From an uncultured Parabacteroides sp. (GTDB lineage Bacteria; Bacteroidota; Bacteroidia; Bacteroidales; Tannerellaceae), in NCBI GenBank assembly GCA_900541965.1, contig UQLN01000036.1, forward strand, positions 1 to 45,541: a DNA stretch of 45,541 bases. The letters are read 5' to 3'. Both the position numbers and the translations under genes were made by a program. Shown piece by piece: positions 16,007-25,295 of this stretch. The number at the start of each line of letters is the position of its first letter. Within the stretch, counting starts at the first letter, position 1. The notes beneath the pieces are model-generated. The model saw only the letters and a program-made list of their open reading frames with translations. It did not search any database and was not told the DNA's origin.

Positions 16007-17908
16007 TTACAAATTGCCCACCACGCGGCGCGTATCCTCCGCCCGTTTTTCAAGCTCTTTGATTGTCAATGTTATAACTTTCCCCATCTGCAAGTTTCCC
16101 CGGTAAGTTGAGACACGAAGCCAGGTCGCATTACGCGGAACACGGAGCGGAGACTCATATTTTGAAGTAAAACGATCCGGGTCGGTATTATCGAATGTAT
16201 AATAGATATCCATATCACCGGGTTCCGTTTCCAACTGAATTTCCAAGGAACCATCTTCCACAAAGACAGGAGTGATAATGGCATTATACATACTGCGGGC
16301 ATAATTAATTCCGGCATTTTCCGCCCTTTGGAAATGTTTTTCCACACGCGGATAAAACTTTTTCCAATCGGCCTTGTCCGGTCCGGTCCACAGCACTTCG
16401 GCTATCGCCCATCCACGGGGCCACGCCATATATTCGGCATGATGGAAAGTCGGAACCGACTCAGCCCATAAATTTCCTTGTCCGCCCAAAACCATTTCCG
16501 CAGGAACACTGTCGGGCACCGGATTAAAACTATAGGAATCTTTCAGACGGCACATAGAGTAAGTATCCGGTTCCACCGAAGGCTCTCCCTGCCACAAATC
16601 CAGATAGCAATGTTCGCTCGGAGTCATAACGACATGATGTCCTGCCTTAGCCGATTTAATGCCGCCTTCCATGCCCCGCCAACTCATAACCGTAGCATCC
16701 GGAGCCAACCCACCTTCCAGAATTTCATCCCATCCGATCAGTTTTTTCCCTTTTTCTTTCAGGATTGCTTCCATCCGGTGGATAAAATAGCTTTGCAGTT
16801 CATCCTCGTTCTTCAGATTTTCTGCCTTCATGCGAGCCTGGCATCTTGGACATTTATGCCAAAATCCCTTATAGCACTCATCTCCTCCGATATGTACGTA
16901 TTCATCCGGGAATAAAGCAGCAACTTCTGTCAGCACTTTATCCATAAAAACAAATGTCTCCTCCTTGCCTACGCATAAAGTATTCTCATCTTCCCCATAG
17001 AATTTATTCCCTACATTTACAGCATCCGGAGCTTTCATACAAGCCAGTTCCGGATAAGCCACCAATGTGGCAAGGCTATGACCGGGAACATCTATTTCCG
17101 GTATGACCCGTACATAACGTTCGGCAGCATAAGCCAATACTTCCTTTATATCTTCCTGTGTATAAAAACCGCCATAAGTAGCTTCTTCTCCCGGTTGCTG
17201 GCGTTCACGTTGCCACCACTGTCCTACCCGGGGAGCTCGCCATGCTCCGACTTCCGTCAGGCGGGGTAGTGATTTTATATCAATACGCCATCCCTGGTCG
17301 TCTGTCAGATGCCAATGGAACACATTCATCTTATATTCCGCCAGTTCATCTATGAACTTTTTCACTTCATCTTTGGTGAACCAATGCCGGCTGACATCCA
17401 GCATCATACCCCGCCAAGGGAATTGAGGGGTGTCTGTAATATCGACGCAAGGTATCGTCCATTTCATTTCTTTCAATTCCTTATCTCCTTTAACCTGAGA
17501 AGGTAACAATTGAAGCAGAGTCTGTACCCCATAAAAAATACCTGCCGGCTGATGCGCTGTAAGAAGAATATCCCCATGTTTTACCAACAAATGATAACCT
17601 TCAGCCCCCAATGCCTCGTCGTCTATCAGTTTAAATTCGATATTGCCATGCTTCTCCACAGGAATTTCAAAACCCGTAGCCGGTGCTATTTTGTCACTGA
17701 AATAGCGGGCAATAGATACTAAACCGGGATTAGAAATGTCGAGTTCAATAGCGGCACGACGTGTTAACTTAAAATAATCGGTCCCCACCGTAATCTTTTC
17801 TGGAGCCGGAATCAATGCCAATTCGTTGTTTATCTTGACTTTTTCGGCGCAGGATGTAAATCCTAATAAAATACTTACCAGAGTAAGTACAAATGGCAAC
17901 TTTCTCAT
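16007..17908 (-). CDS. Beta-N-acetylhexosaminidase, glycoside hydrolase family 20
   Basis: A 633-residue lipoprotein (signal ending LLGFTSC, Cys20). After the N-terminal GH20b-type domain, the catalytic barrel shows FHWHLTDDQGWRI, PEIDVPGHS and the catalytic pair Asp343-Glu344 in HIGGDECYKGFW. The C-terminal part has a Ig-like/chitobiase C-terminal pattern (YYTFDNTDPDRFTSKYESPL). It releases terminal GlcNAc or GalNAc residues from glycans such as host mucin or N-glycans using substrate-assisted catalysis. It is a single gene, 101 bp upstream of the porin in the same direction, and not part of the SusCD locus. Confidence 0.93.
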   Translation of the reverse strand: MRKLPFVLTLVSILLGFTSCAEKVKINNELALIPAPEKITVGTDYFKLTRRAAIELDISNPGLVSIARYFSDKIAPATGFEIPVEKHGNIEFKLIDDEALGAEGYHLLVKHGDILLTAHQPAGIFYGVQTLLQLLPSQVKGDKELKEMKWTIPCVDITDTPQFPWRGMMLDVSRHWFTKDEVKKFIDELAEYKMNVFHWHLTDDQGWRIDIKSLPRLTEVGAWRAPRVGQWWQRERQQPGEEATYGGFYTQEDIKEVLAYAAERYVRVIPEIDVPGHSLATLVAYPELACMKAPDAVNVGNKFYGEDENTLCVGKEETFVFMDKVLTEVAALFPDEYVHIGGDECYKGFWHKCPRCQARMKAENLKNEDELQSYFIHRMEAILKEKGKKLIGWDEILEGGLAPDATVMSWRGMEGGIKSAKAGHHVVMTPSEHCYLDLWQGEPSVEPDTYSMCRLKDSYSFNPVPDSVPAEMVLGGQGNLWAESVPTFHHAEYMAWPRGWAIAEVLWTGPDKADWKKFYPRVEKHFQRAENAGINYARSMYNAIITPVFVEDGSLEIQLETEPGDMDIYYTFDNTDPDRFTSKYESPLRVPRNATWLRVSTYRGNLQMGKVITLTIKELEKRAEDTRRVVGNL

Positions 17909-18056
17909 AAAGCTGTATACTTTTATTTTGAACGCGAAGATAGAGATTCTATTTCACACAGCCAATCCTTCATTAGTCACAAATTACAACCGTTCATTTT
18001 TCGATTCTATTTTAAAATCCTTCGAAACAAAAATCTTTCAATATGGAATACAAAAA

Positions 18057-18097
18057 AACGGGCAAGCATCTATTGTTTATAGGATGCTTGCCCGTTT
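18057..18097 (-). terminator. Rho-independent terminator of purL
   Basis: Perfect 14-bp arms AACGGGCAAGCATC (18057-18070) and GATGCTTGCCCGTT (18083-18096). Read on the minus strand, the hairpin is followed by a T-run, 45 bp downstream of the purL stop. Confidence 0.85.
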
Positions 18098-18141
18098 ATA
18101 ATCAGATACCTGCCGGAACAGAATCCGGTTTTTCAAGTATA

Positions 18142-21100
18142 TTATTTTTTAGTCGCTTCAATCCACTTGCGTGCATTTACGAAACCTTCGATCCACGGAG
18201 TTACTTCATCGCTGTTGCGGCGATCTTCGGGATAGTAACCGCATTGCCACGGGAACATCGCACGTTCCAAATGAGGCATCATAGCCAGATGGCGTCCGTC
18301 GTGCGAGCAGACACCGGCAACCGACCAAGGCGAACCGTTCGGATTGGCAGGATAGCCTTCGTAGTTGTATTTAAGTGCAATATGGTATTCTTTTTCTTCA
18401 TACGGGAAAGAGAACTTGCCTTCACCATGCGTAATCCAGATACCCAGCTTCAAGCCGCTCATCGAACCGAACATAACAGAATGGTTCTTCGGTATTTCAA
18501 CTGTGATGAAATTCGATTCGAGCTTGTGCGAATCGTTGTGCAACATCTTATGTTTCTTTTCATGTTCTGGATAAACCACACCCAGTTCTGCCATCAACTG
18601 GCAACCGTTGCAGATACCCAAGCTCAATGTGTCGGGACGTGCATAGAAGTTGTCCAGTGCCTTCTTGGCTTTCTCGTTATACAAGAAACCTCCGGCCCAT
18701 CCTTTAGCAGAGCCCAAGACGTCAGAGTTGGAGAAACCACCACAGAACACGATCATGTTTACGTCTTCCAAAGTTTCGCGTCCGGAAGCCAAGTCGGTCA
18801 TGTGAACATCTTTCACATCGAAACCTGCCAGATACAGTGCATATGACGTTTCACGTTCACACTGGCAACCCTTTTCACGGATTACGGCAGCACGGATTCC
18901 GCTCTTTCCTTTACGATCGGCAGTCAGGCCGTAAGAAGACAGCTTACCGGTGAAGTTCTTCGGATATTTGAATTCCAGCGGCTGCATCTTGTAATTCTCG
19001 AAACGGTTGCCTGCGCATACGCTACCGCTCTGCTTGATATCCAGTTTATAAGAAGATTCGTACCATACGTCACGCATATAGTCGATACCGAAATGGTACT
19101 GAATACCGTCTTTGGATACCAATAGATGGCGTTCGCCGGTCGGCTTGGCAATAACGGCACAACCCACACCTGCATCTTCCATCAGTTTCTCAAATGCTTT
19201 CTTGTCCTTTACCTGTACGATGATACCCGGATTTTCGGAGAACAAAATCTTGATAATGTCCTGTTCAGCCAGCTTATCGAGGTTCACATCCAGACCACCA
19301 TCCACGTTGGCAAAACACATTTCCAACAGGGTCGTAATCATACCGCCGGCAGAGATATCGTGTCCGGCCAGGATCAGGCCCTTTTCAATCGCATCTTGTA
19401 CGGCGTTGAACGCATCCTGGAAATATTCCGGGTCTTTTACGGTCGGCACTTCGTTGCCAAGCTTGTTCAATACCTGTGCAAAAGCAGAACCGCCCAGTTT
19501 CATCGTGTCGAACGAGAAGTCTATATAATAAAGGTAAGAATTCTTTTCATGAGCCAATACCGGAGAAACAATCTTGCGGATGTCGCTTACTTCAGCACCG
19601 GCGGAGATAATAACCGTACCCGGAGCAATCACCTTGTCGTCGCCATACTTCTGCGTCATAGAGAGAGAGTCCTTACCTGTCGGAATATTGATACCCAACG
19701 AGCAAGCAAAGTCTGAAGCAGCCTGAACAGCCGTGTAAAGACGAGCGTCTTCACCTTCGTTGCGACATGGCCACATCCAGTTGGCACTCAGTGATACGCC
19801 AGACAACTTGTCTGCCAACGGCGCAAAGACGATATTCGTCAGTGATTCGGCAATCGCCATAACAGAACCGGCAGCCGGATCAATCAGCGCTACCTGCGGA
19901 GCATGACCGATAGATGTAGCGATACCCGCTTTTCCACGGTAATCCAAAGCTACTGCACCCAAGTCACTCAACGGCAACTGCAATTCGCCCTGACACTGCT
20001 GGCGTGCAATCTTACCAGTCACCGAACGGTCCACCTTGTTGGTCAACCAGTCCTTACATGCAACGGCTTCCAACTGAAGTACGTTTTCAAGATAATGATG
20101 CAATTCGGATTCTTTATAAACGACCGGAGCATATGTCTCTTCTATCGTATGATCCTTCATGATCGTTCTTGGCGGTTTACCGAACATATATTCCAACTTG
20201 ATATCGATCGGTTTCACGCCGTCGGCCTGTTCGAAGACGAATTTCATATCATCGGTCGTTTCACCCACCACATACATTGGAGAGCGTTCGCGGTCGGCAA
20301 TGCGCCGTACACGGGCTACATCTTCTTCTTTCATCAGCAAGCCCATACGTTCCTGGCTTTCGTTACCCACGATTTCCTTCGCGGAAAGCGTCGGGTCGCC
20401 GACAGGCAACTGACTCATGTCAATATGTCCACCGGTCGCTTCCACCAATTCGGAGAGACAGTTCAAGTGACCGCCTGCGCCGTGGTCATGGATGGAGATA
20501 ACCGGATTGTTATCCGATTCGGCAATCGCACGGATCACATTGGATACGCGTTTCTGCATTTCCGGATTGGCACGCTGTACGGCGTTCAACTCGATACCGC
20601 TGGTGTACTGTCCCGTGTTTACAGAAGAGACAGCACCACCGCCCATACCGATACGGTAGTTGTCACCACCCAGCAGGACTACTTTTTCGCCCGGTGCGGG
20701 ATCGCCCTTCAACGCGTCGCGCATATTGGCATAACCGACACCGCCTGCCAACATGATTACTTTGTCGTAAGCATATTTCTTATTGTTCTCTTCGTGTTCG
20801 AAAGTCAAGACCGAACCACAGATCAGCGGTTGTCCGAACTTGTTACCGAAATCGGATGCACCGTTGGAAGCCTTGATCAGGATTTGTTCCGGAGTCTGAT
20901 ACAACCAAGGGCGCGGATCAAGAATCTTTTCCCATTCACGTGCACCTTCCGTACGTGGATAAGCTGTCATGTAAACGGCTGTACCGGCAATCGGCAGAGA
21001 AGCCTTACCACCGCCCAGACGGTCGCGGATTTCACCCCCCGATCCGGTAGCCGCACCGTTGAACGGTTCGACCGTTGTCGGGAAGTTGTGGGTTTCAGCT

Positions 21101-21834
21101 TTCAATGAGATAACCGATTTGATCTCCTTTACTTCGTAGAAGTCCGGTTTGTCACCACTTGCCGGAGCAAACTGTTCGATTACCGGCCCTTCGTTGAAAG
21201 CCACATTATCTTTATAGGCGGAAACCAGCTTGTTCGGGTTTTCCGCCGATGTTTTCTTAATCAGATTAAAGAGAGAACTTTCTTTCTCTTCTCCGTCGAT
21301 AATAAATGTACCACCGAAGATTTTGTGACGGCAGTGTTCCGAGTTTACCTGTGCAAAGCCGTACACTTCACTGTCGGTCAGCTTACGTCCCAATTTCTGG
21401 CTTACTTCGTTCAAATAAGCGATTTCTTCTTTACTCAAAGCCAAGCCTTCCTGCAGGTTATAAGCCTCCAGGTCTTCGATATAGACAATCGGATCCGGTT
21501 GTTTGCTGATTGTAAATATCTCCTGGTTCAACCCGTTATAGATACGCTGTAACATAGGGTCATGATCGGCATCTTTACCGGAAACCGGGAAGTATTCCTC
21601 TATACGAGAAATACCGGTAAGCCCCATATTCTGGGTAATTTCCACGGCATTAGTACTCCACGGGGTAATCATTTCCCGGCGCGGACCAACAAACCAGCCA
21701 TCCAATGTTTCCTCTTTCAAAGGAGTAGCTTCACTAAATAACCATACAAGCTTTTGAACATCTTCAGGAGAGAAAGCGTGTGCAGCTTCAACAGCCAGCA
21801 CAGACTTCGTTGGAGATTGAAAGAATAGAATCAT
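18142..21834 (-). CDS. purL: Phosphoribosylformylglycinamidine synthase (large single-chain PurL)
   Basis: A 1230-residue enzyme of the long, single-chain type: N-terminal domain, FGAM synthase core and a C-terminal glutamine amidotransferase domain. Motifs include VNSEHCRHKIFGG, SLKAETHNFPTTVEPFNGAATGSGGEIRD, HDHGAGGHLN and, in the amidotransferase, SLGICNGCQL with the catalytic Cys1075 and a late THGEGKF. It converts FGAR to FGAM with glutamine and ATP, step four of purine synthesis. The length is slightly below the 1295 residues of the E. coli enzyme, normal for Bacteroidetes. It is monocistronic, with a -7 element about 70 bp upstream and a strong terminator. Confidence 0.97.
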   Translation of the reverse strand: MILFFQSPTKSVLAVEAAHAFSPEDVQKLVWLFSEATPLKEETLDGWFVGPRREMITPWSTNAVEITQNMGLTGISRIEEYFPVSGKDADHDPMLQRIYNGLNQEIFTISKQPDPIVYIEDLEAYNLQEGLALSKEEIAYLNEVSQKLGRKLTDSEVYGFAQVNSEHCRHKIFGGTFIIDGEEKESSLFNLIKKTSAENPNKLVSAYKDNVAFNEGPVIEQFAPASGDKPDFYEVKEIKSVISLKAETHNFPTTVEPFNGAATGSGGEIRDRLGGGKASLPIAGTAVYMTAYPRTEGAREWEKILDPRPWLYQTPEQILIKASNGASDFGNKFGQPLICGSVLTFEHEENNKKYAYDKVIMLAGGVGYANMRDALKGDPAPGEKVVLLGGDNYRIGMGGGAVSSVNTGQYTSGIELNAVQRANPEMQKRVSNVIRAIAESDNNPVISIHDHGAGGHLNCLSELVEATGGHIDMSQLPVGDPTLSAKEIVGNESQERMGLLMKEEDVARVRRIADRERSPMYVVGETTDDMKFVFEQADGVKPIDIKLEYMFGKPPRTIMKDHTIEETYAPVVYKESELHHYLENVLQLEAVACKDWLTNKVDRSVTGKIARQQCQGELQLPLSDLGAVALDYRGKAGIATSIGHAPQVALIDPAAGSVMAIAESLTNIVFAPLADKLSGVSLSANWMWPCRNEGEDARLYTAVQAASDFACSLGINIPTGKDSLSMTQKYGDDKVIAPGTVIISAGAEVSDIRKIVSPVLAHEKNSYLYYIDFSFDTMKLGGSAFAQVLNKLGNEVPTVKDPEYFQDAFNAVQDAIEKGLILAGHDISAGGMITTLLEMCFANVDGGLDVNLDKLAEQDIIKILFSENPGIIVQVKDKKAFEKLMEDAGVGCAVIAKPTGERHLLVSKDGIQYHFGIDYMRDVWYESSYKLDIKQSGSVCAGNRFENYKMQPLEFKYPKNFTGKLSSYGLTADRKGKSGIRAAVIREKGCQCERETSYALYLAGFDVKDVHMTDLASGRETLEDVNMIVFCGGFSNSDVLGSAKGWAGGFLYNEKAKKALDNFYARPDTLSLGICNGCQLMAELGVVYPEHEKKHKMLHNDSHKLESNFITVEIPKNHSVMFGSMSGLKLGIWITHGEGKFSFPYEEKEYHIALKYNYEGYPANPNGSPWSVAGVCSHDGRHLAMMPHLERAMFPWQCGYYPEDRRNSDEVTPWIEGFVNARKWIEATKK

Positions 21835-21900
21835 ATCGTCGATTTATTAATTGTATTCTGTTTGTCGGGGCAGACTGAATAGCCCCTCGCTTACAGAGTG

Positions 21901-21908
21901 CAAAGATA
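21901..21908 (-). promoter_or_regulatory. Bacteroidetes -7 element (TATCTTTG) for purL
   Basis: On the minus strand TATCTTTG matches TAnnTTTG, 66 bp before the purL ATG. A -33 element was not clear. No PurR-type or riboswitch-like structure was recognised in the leader. Confidence 0.5.
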
Positions 21909-22073
21909 ACAAATTCGTGGCAGATAATCAGTCATTCGACTGTAACTTTTAATATACGAATGCCTTCGTTAACTCCACAGGCTGCAAAGAATTACTTTTA
22001 GGGTAAATCATACGCTAATTAAATTCTTTTAGATATTCCATAGGCTTTGATTAACAAATATTACCCGTTCATA

Positions 22074-22105
22074 TTTGCATAAATACCACACCAACCGTAC
22101 TTTTG
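22074..22105 (+). promoter_or_regulatory. Bacteroidetes promoter of small-RNA unit 1
   Basis: TTTG (22074-22077) and TACTTTTG (22098-22105) are separated by 20 bp, a full match to the Bacteroidetes -33/-7 arrangement. No ORF follows on this strand; instead the core shared with unit 2 and a terminator follow. Confidence 0.7.
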
Positions 22106-22109
22106 CATC

Positions 22110-22189
22110 GTGGTTTTTTCATAATAGTATTAGATTTAAGGTTAACAAAGTTGGTTAGGGGTTGTCGTGAGACAGCCTTTAATTTTTTA
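22110..22189 (+). ncRNA. Small RNA candidate, copy 1 (Bacteroidales-1-like)
   Basis: An unannotated transcript is predicted between a canonical promoter and a terminator hairpin GGTTGTC-GTGA-GACAGCC (22160-22177) followed by a T-rich tract. Its core, running from GCATCG through TTTTTTCATA, AGAT and TAAGGTTAACAAAG, recurs in the same order at 28775-28819. The description of the Rfam family Bacteroidales-1 (short, Bacteroidetes promoter at one end, terminator at the other) fits, but this assignment is from memory. The 3' end converges on the dprA stop codon. No coding potential is evident. Confidence 0.6.
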
Positions 22190-23299
22190 TACAGGTCTAT
22201 ACCGGTTTCCGGGTAATGATTTCACAAGCCCGTTCATCTCCAATTCAAATAAAACAGTAGCCAGTTGCTGGACCGGAATATCGGTTTCCACCGCTAATTC
22301 ATTGATGTGTATTTCCGTCCGTTCATTGATAATAGCAACAAGTTGTGCATGTTGGTCATTCTCCGGAAAAAGCAACTCGGTTTGTACCACCTTTTGACGT
22401 ACAGGTTTTGTTGCCTTATCCCAGCCTAAAGCAGCCATAAGGTCTGTTGCCGAAGTAATCATTCCAGCCTTGTTTTGGCGGATCAGGTTATTGCATCCCC
22501 GGGAATGGGTATCGGTAACTCTACCCGGAAAACAATAGATATCCCGGTCATACGAAAAAGCGATATCCGCAGTAATCAACGAACCGCCTTTTTCTGCCGA
22601 TTCTATCACTACAACAGCTTCTGACAATCCGGCTACAATCCGGTTTCGTTTAATAAAATTAGGTTTATCCGGCTCTGTGCCGCTCGGAAAATCAGTCAAC
22701 AACCCTCCCTGTTCAAGCAGCTCGACAGCCGTACCACGATGTGCCGGCGGATAAATACGGTCTAACCCATGGGCTAAGACGGCAACTGTAGGTAACTTAT
22801 TTTTCAGTGCATTGCGATGGGCACAAATATCTATTCCATAAGCCAATCCGCTCACAATCAACAAGTCAGGGAAAGAAGCGGCAAGTTCTTTTATCAGGAC
22901 ATCCACCTGCTCCCGTCCATATTCCGTAGCATGCCTCGTCCCCACAATACTAAGCATATGTGTGGCATTCAGGTCGGCATTCCCTTTAAAATAAAAAAGT
23001 ACCGGAGCATCGGGGCACTCCCTGAGCCGGGAAGGATAGGTTTCATCTGTCAGGAAATAACAGGTGATCTGATTTTTCTCAATAAACGCAACTTCTTTTT
23101 CAGCCCTGAGAAGCACATCCGGGCTTTTAATTTCGGCAGCCAATACACTGCCGATACCCGGAATACGTTCCAATAAATGCTTTTTCTCTGCAAATACGGC
23201 TTCTGCATCTCCCAAAGTCTGTAAAAGTTGACGGGCGAGAATATCTCCCACCCCGTTTATCATAGTAAGGCCGATTTGGTAAATCTGTTTGTCTGTCAT
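22187..23299 (-). CDS. dprA: DNA-processing protein DprA
   Basis: A 370-residue DprA/Smf protein. An N-terminal helix-hairpin-helix-like region (GVGDILARQLLQTLGDAEAV) precedes the Rossmann-like DprA core with SIVGTRHATEYG, VSGLAYGIDICAHRNAL, VAVLAHGLDRIYPPAHR and GGSLITADIA. The C-terminal winged-helix-like domain (about residues 305-370) is present. DprA binds incoming single-stranded DNA and loads RecA during transformation; it is also widely conserved in species not known to be competent. It overlaps the thioesterase gene by one base and is the last of three overlapping genes. Confidence 0.95.
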   Translation of the reverse strand: MTDKQIYQIGLTMINGVGDILARQLLQTLGDAEAVFAEKKHLLERIPGIGSVLAAEIKSPDVLLRAEKEVAFIEKNQITCYFLTDETYPSRLRECPDAPVLFYFKGNADLNATHMLSIVGTRHATEYGREQVDVLIKELAASFPDLLIVSGLAYGIDICAHRNALKNKLPTVAVLAHGLDRIYPPAHRGTAVELLEQGGLLTDFPSGTEPDKPNFIKRNRIVAGLSEAVVVIESAEKGGSLITADIAFSYDRDIYCFPGRVTDTHSRGCNNLIRQNKAGMITSATDLMAALGWDKATKPVRQKVVQTELLFPENDQHAQLVAIINERTEIHINELAVETDIPVQQLATVLFELEMNGLVKSLPGNRYRPV

Positions 23300-23706
23300 T
23301 ATTTCTCTATCTTTTTAAGCAACTCATCGAAATATTCCCCCCTTGTTAGTTTTCCATTTTCTACTACTACCGATTCCACTGTCCCTTTGGTTGCCAACAC
23401 CCCGTCCGACTCGCGGTAAATATCCTGTTCAAACACGAGTTTTACACCTTTTTTATATACGTTTAAACACGAGATGTAGCGGTCGCCGCTTCGAAGGGAT
23501 TGCTTGAATTGTATGTCTACACGAGCTACAAAGGCATCAATCCCCTGCTCGTGCATCTTTCCAAAGTTTTCACCTAAATATTCCAGAAACTCATGGCGCG
23601 TATGCTCCATATAATGCTGATAGTTGGAATTGTTTACCACACCCTGCAAATCGCATTCGTAATCGCGTACTTTATCTGCCAATTTAAAAATATATTCTTT
23701 CATCAT
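23299..23706 (-). CDS. Acyl-CoA thioesterase, YbgC/4HBT hotdog family
   Basis: A 135-residue single hotdog-fold protein with the 4HBT pattern near the N-terminus (VRDYECDLQGVVNNSNYQHYMEHTRHEFL); the usual active-site aspartate of YbgC is at this position (CDLQGVVNN). It would hydrolyse short- or aromatic acyl-CoA thioesters in the cytoplasm. It overlaps the U32 gene by 4 bp upstream and dprA by 1 bp downstream, so all three are translationally coupled, although no functional link is obvious. Confidence 0.85.
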   Translation of the reverse strand: MMKEYIFKLADKVRDYECDLQGVVNNSNYQHYMEHTRHEFLEYLGENFGKMHEQGIDAFVARVDIQFKQSLRSGDRYISCLNVYKKGVKLVFEQDIYRESDGVLATKGTVESVVVENGKLTRGEYFDELLKKIEK

Positions 23707-24962
23707 TCGAATTGTTTAGTGATTTTATTCGGCTCCATTTTATATAAACGATCCGACGGACGGACTTTGTCTGTTACCTTAATGGAAAAACGTTCTCCTT
23801 TCACGGTCTGTTCTACGGATTCGAGTTCTACCCGTATTTCATCCACCTTTTGCATAACCGCTCCGGTAGTAGGCCCGGTGATCAAGATTTCATCGCCCAC
23901 TTTCAATGTACCGGATTCCATTTCAAACTCCGCAACACCTATTTTATCAAAATACTTGATTCCTTTAGCCACATAGACTTTTTTCTTGGTAGCACCGGAT
24001 CCGTATTTACTGCTCCACTCGCCCAACCGCTGTCCCAGATAGTATCCATCCCAAAAACCACGGTTGAAAACGCTGCGGAGACGTTCATCCCAAGCGGCAA
24101 CTTTTTCCTCATCAAATGTGCCATTGCAATAAGCACGTACCGCCTCTTTATAGCATTCCGTCACAATACGTACATATTCCGGTCCGCGTGCACGTCCTTC
24201 TATTTTGAATACCCGTACACCCGCATCCATCATTTTATTCATAAAGTGGATGGTCTTCAAATCCTTCGGGGACATGATATACTGGTTTTCCACATCCAGT
24301 TCTATCTCACTGTCCTTATCCTTCACCGTATAAGCTCGGCGGCATATCTGCATACAAGCTCCACGGTTTGCCGAAGCATTCATTTCATGCAAGCTAAGAT
24401 AACATTTACCGGACACAGCCATACACAGGGCTCCGTGGGCAAACATCTCGATACGTATTAATTCGCCTTTCGGCCCTTTAATTTGCTGTTCTACAATCTG
24501 CCGGTAGATTTCATGCACCTGCTTCAGGTTCAATTCGCGTGCCAGCACAACCACATCGGCAAAACGTGCGTAAAACTTCAACGCTTCCGCATTCGATATA
24601 TTGAGCTGGGTGGAAAGATGGACTTCCTGCCCGATACTGTCGGCATAATTCATGGCTGCCACATCCGCAGCAATAATAGCGGAAATACCTGCTTCTTTCG
24701 CAGCATCGATTATCTCACGCATCAAGGGTAAATCTTCCCCATAAATTACCGTATTTACAGTCAGATAGCTCTTAATGCCATGTTCCTGGCAAATCGCTAC
24801 AATTTTACGTAAATCGTCTGTTGTGAAATTATTGGAAGAGCGGGAACGCATATTCAGACCTTCAATACCGAAATAAATGGAATCGGCACCTCCCTGGATA
24901 GCTGCCATCAAGGATTCATAAGAACCCACCGGCGCCATTATTTCAAAATCTTTCTCGTTCAA
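23703..24962 (-). CDS. U32 family protein, TrhP-like tRNA uridine hydroxylation factor
   Basis: A 419-residue member of the U32 family. The N-terminal barrel starts IMAPVGSYESLMAAIQGGADSIYFG. The four-cysteine cluster lies in FAHGALCMAVSGKCYLS and SANRGACMQICRR. A C-terminal beta-barrel domain follows. Length and motifs match YegQ/TrhP, which takes part in prephenate-dependent 5-hydroxyuridine formation in tRNA and binds an iron-sulfur cluster; the old label 'peptidase U32' is not supported by that work. RlhA, another U32 protein acting on 23S rRNA, is the main alternative. It is the first gene of the overlapping three-gene operon. Confidence 0.85.
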   Translation of the reverse strand: MNEKDFEIMAPVGSYESLMAAIQGGADSIYFGIEGLNMRSRSSNNFTTDDLRKIVAICQEHGIKSYLTVNTVIYGEDLPLMREIIDAAKEAGISAIIAADVAAMNYADSIGQEVHLSTQLNISNAEALKFYARFADVVVLARELNLKQVHEIYRQIVEQQIKGPKGELIRIEMFAHGALCMAVSGKCYLSLHEMNASANRGACMQICRRAYTVKDKDSEIELDVENQYIMSPKDLKTIHFMNKMMDAGVRVFKIEGRARGPEYVRIVTECYKEAVRAYCNGTFDEEKVAAWDERLRSVFNRGFWDGYYLGQRLGEWSSKYGSGATKKKVYVAKGIKYFDKIGVAEFEMESGTLKVGDEILITGPTTGAVMQKVDEIRVELESVEQTVKGERFSIKVTDKVRPSDRLYKMEPNKITKQFE

Positions 24963-24989
24963 TGTAGTTTGGTTTTAAATTAGAAATCA

Positions 24990-24997
24990 CAAAGATA
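24990..24997 (-). promoter_or_regulatory. Bacteroidetes -7 element (TATCTTTG) for the U32-thioesterase-dprA operon
   Basis: TATCTTTG on the minus strand, 27 bp before the ATG at 24962. No convincing -33 element at the standard distance. Confidence 0.45.
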
Positions 24998-25128
24998 GCT
25001 GATTCTTCTCAAATAGATAAACAGAATATGCGGGAACTTTCGCTTTGTAGCAATGCCTGTATCGATTTAAATGCTGGTTTATAAAATTTAGTCACGTACT
25101 ATTTTGGATTTTATCCCAAACTATTTTG

Positions 25129-25202
25129 TTTTCGAGGTGGTCAAAAATATACACGAAGGTGTCATTAATATTTTCGAGGACGCCAAAAATATTAATGACA
25201 CC
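25129..25202. repeat. Intergenic hairpin with an embedded direct repeat
   Basis: The 333-bp gap between the U32 operon and locus B has no gene. It holds 17-bp perfect inverted arms starting GGTGTCATTAATATTTT (25158-25174; partner 25186-25202) around an 11-base loop. A 22-base direct repeat with 19 matches (25129-25150 and 25171-25192, both starting TTTTCGAGG) overlaps it. The AT-rich arms and lack of a T-run argue against a plain terminator. The M56 gene ends 94 bp further on, so it may be a 3' stabilising hairpin or a degenerate repeat element. Confidence 0.6.
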
Positions 25203-25295
25203 CTCTTGAACAAAATTGATCAGGATGTTTTTTAAAATAGCCCGAGTCCTATTTTCTTAAGATTGGTATGCATTTCTAAAATCAACTCATATTTA

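Noticed and set aside
19903..21108. A 401-codon open frame on the plus strand opposite purL.
   Set aside because: It lies entirely antisense to a clearly intact, conserved purL, has no recognisable domain and no promoter; it is a shadow of purL codon use.
23703..24962. Annotation as a U32 collagenase-like peptidase.
   Set aside because: The four-cysteine cluster and length match the tRNA-modification branch of the family (TrhP); no protease motif was seen.
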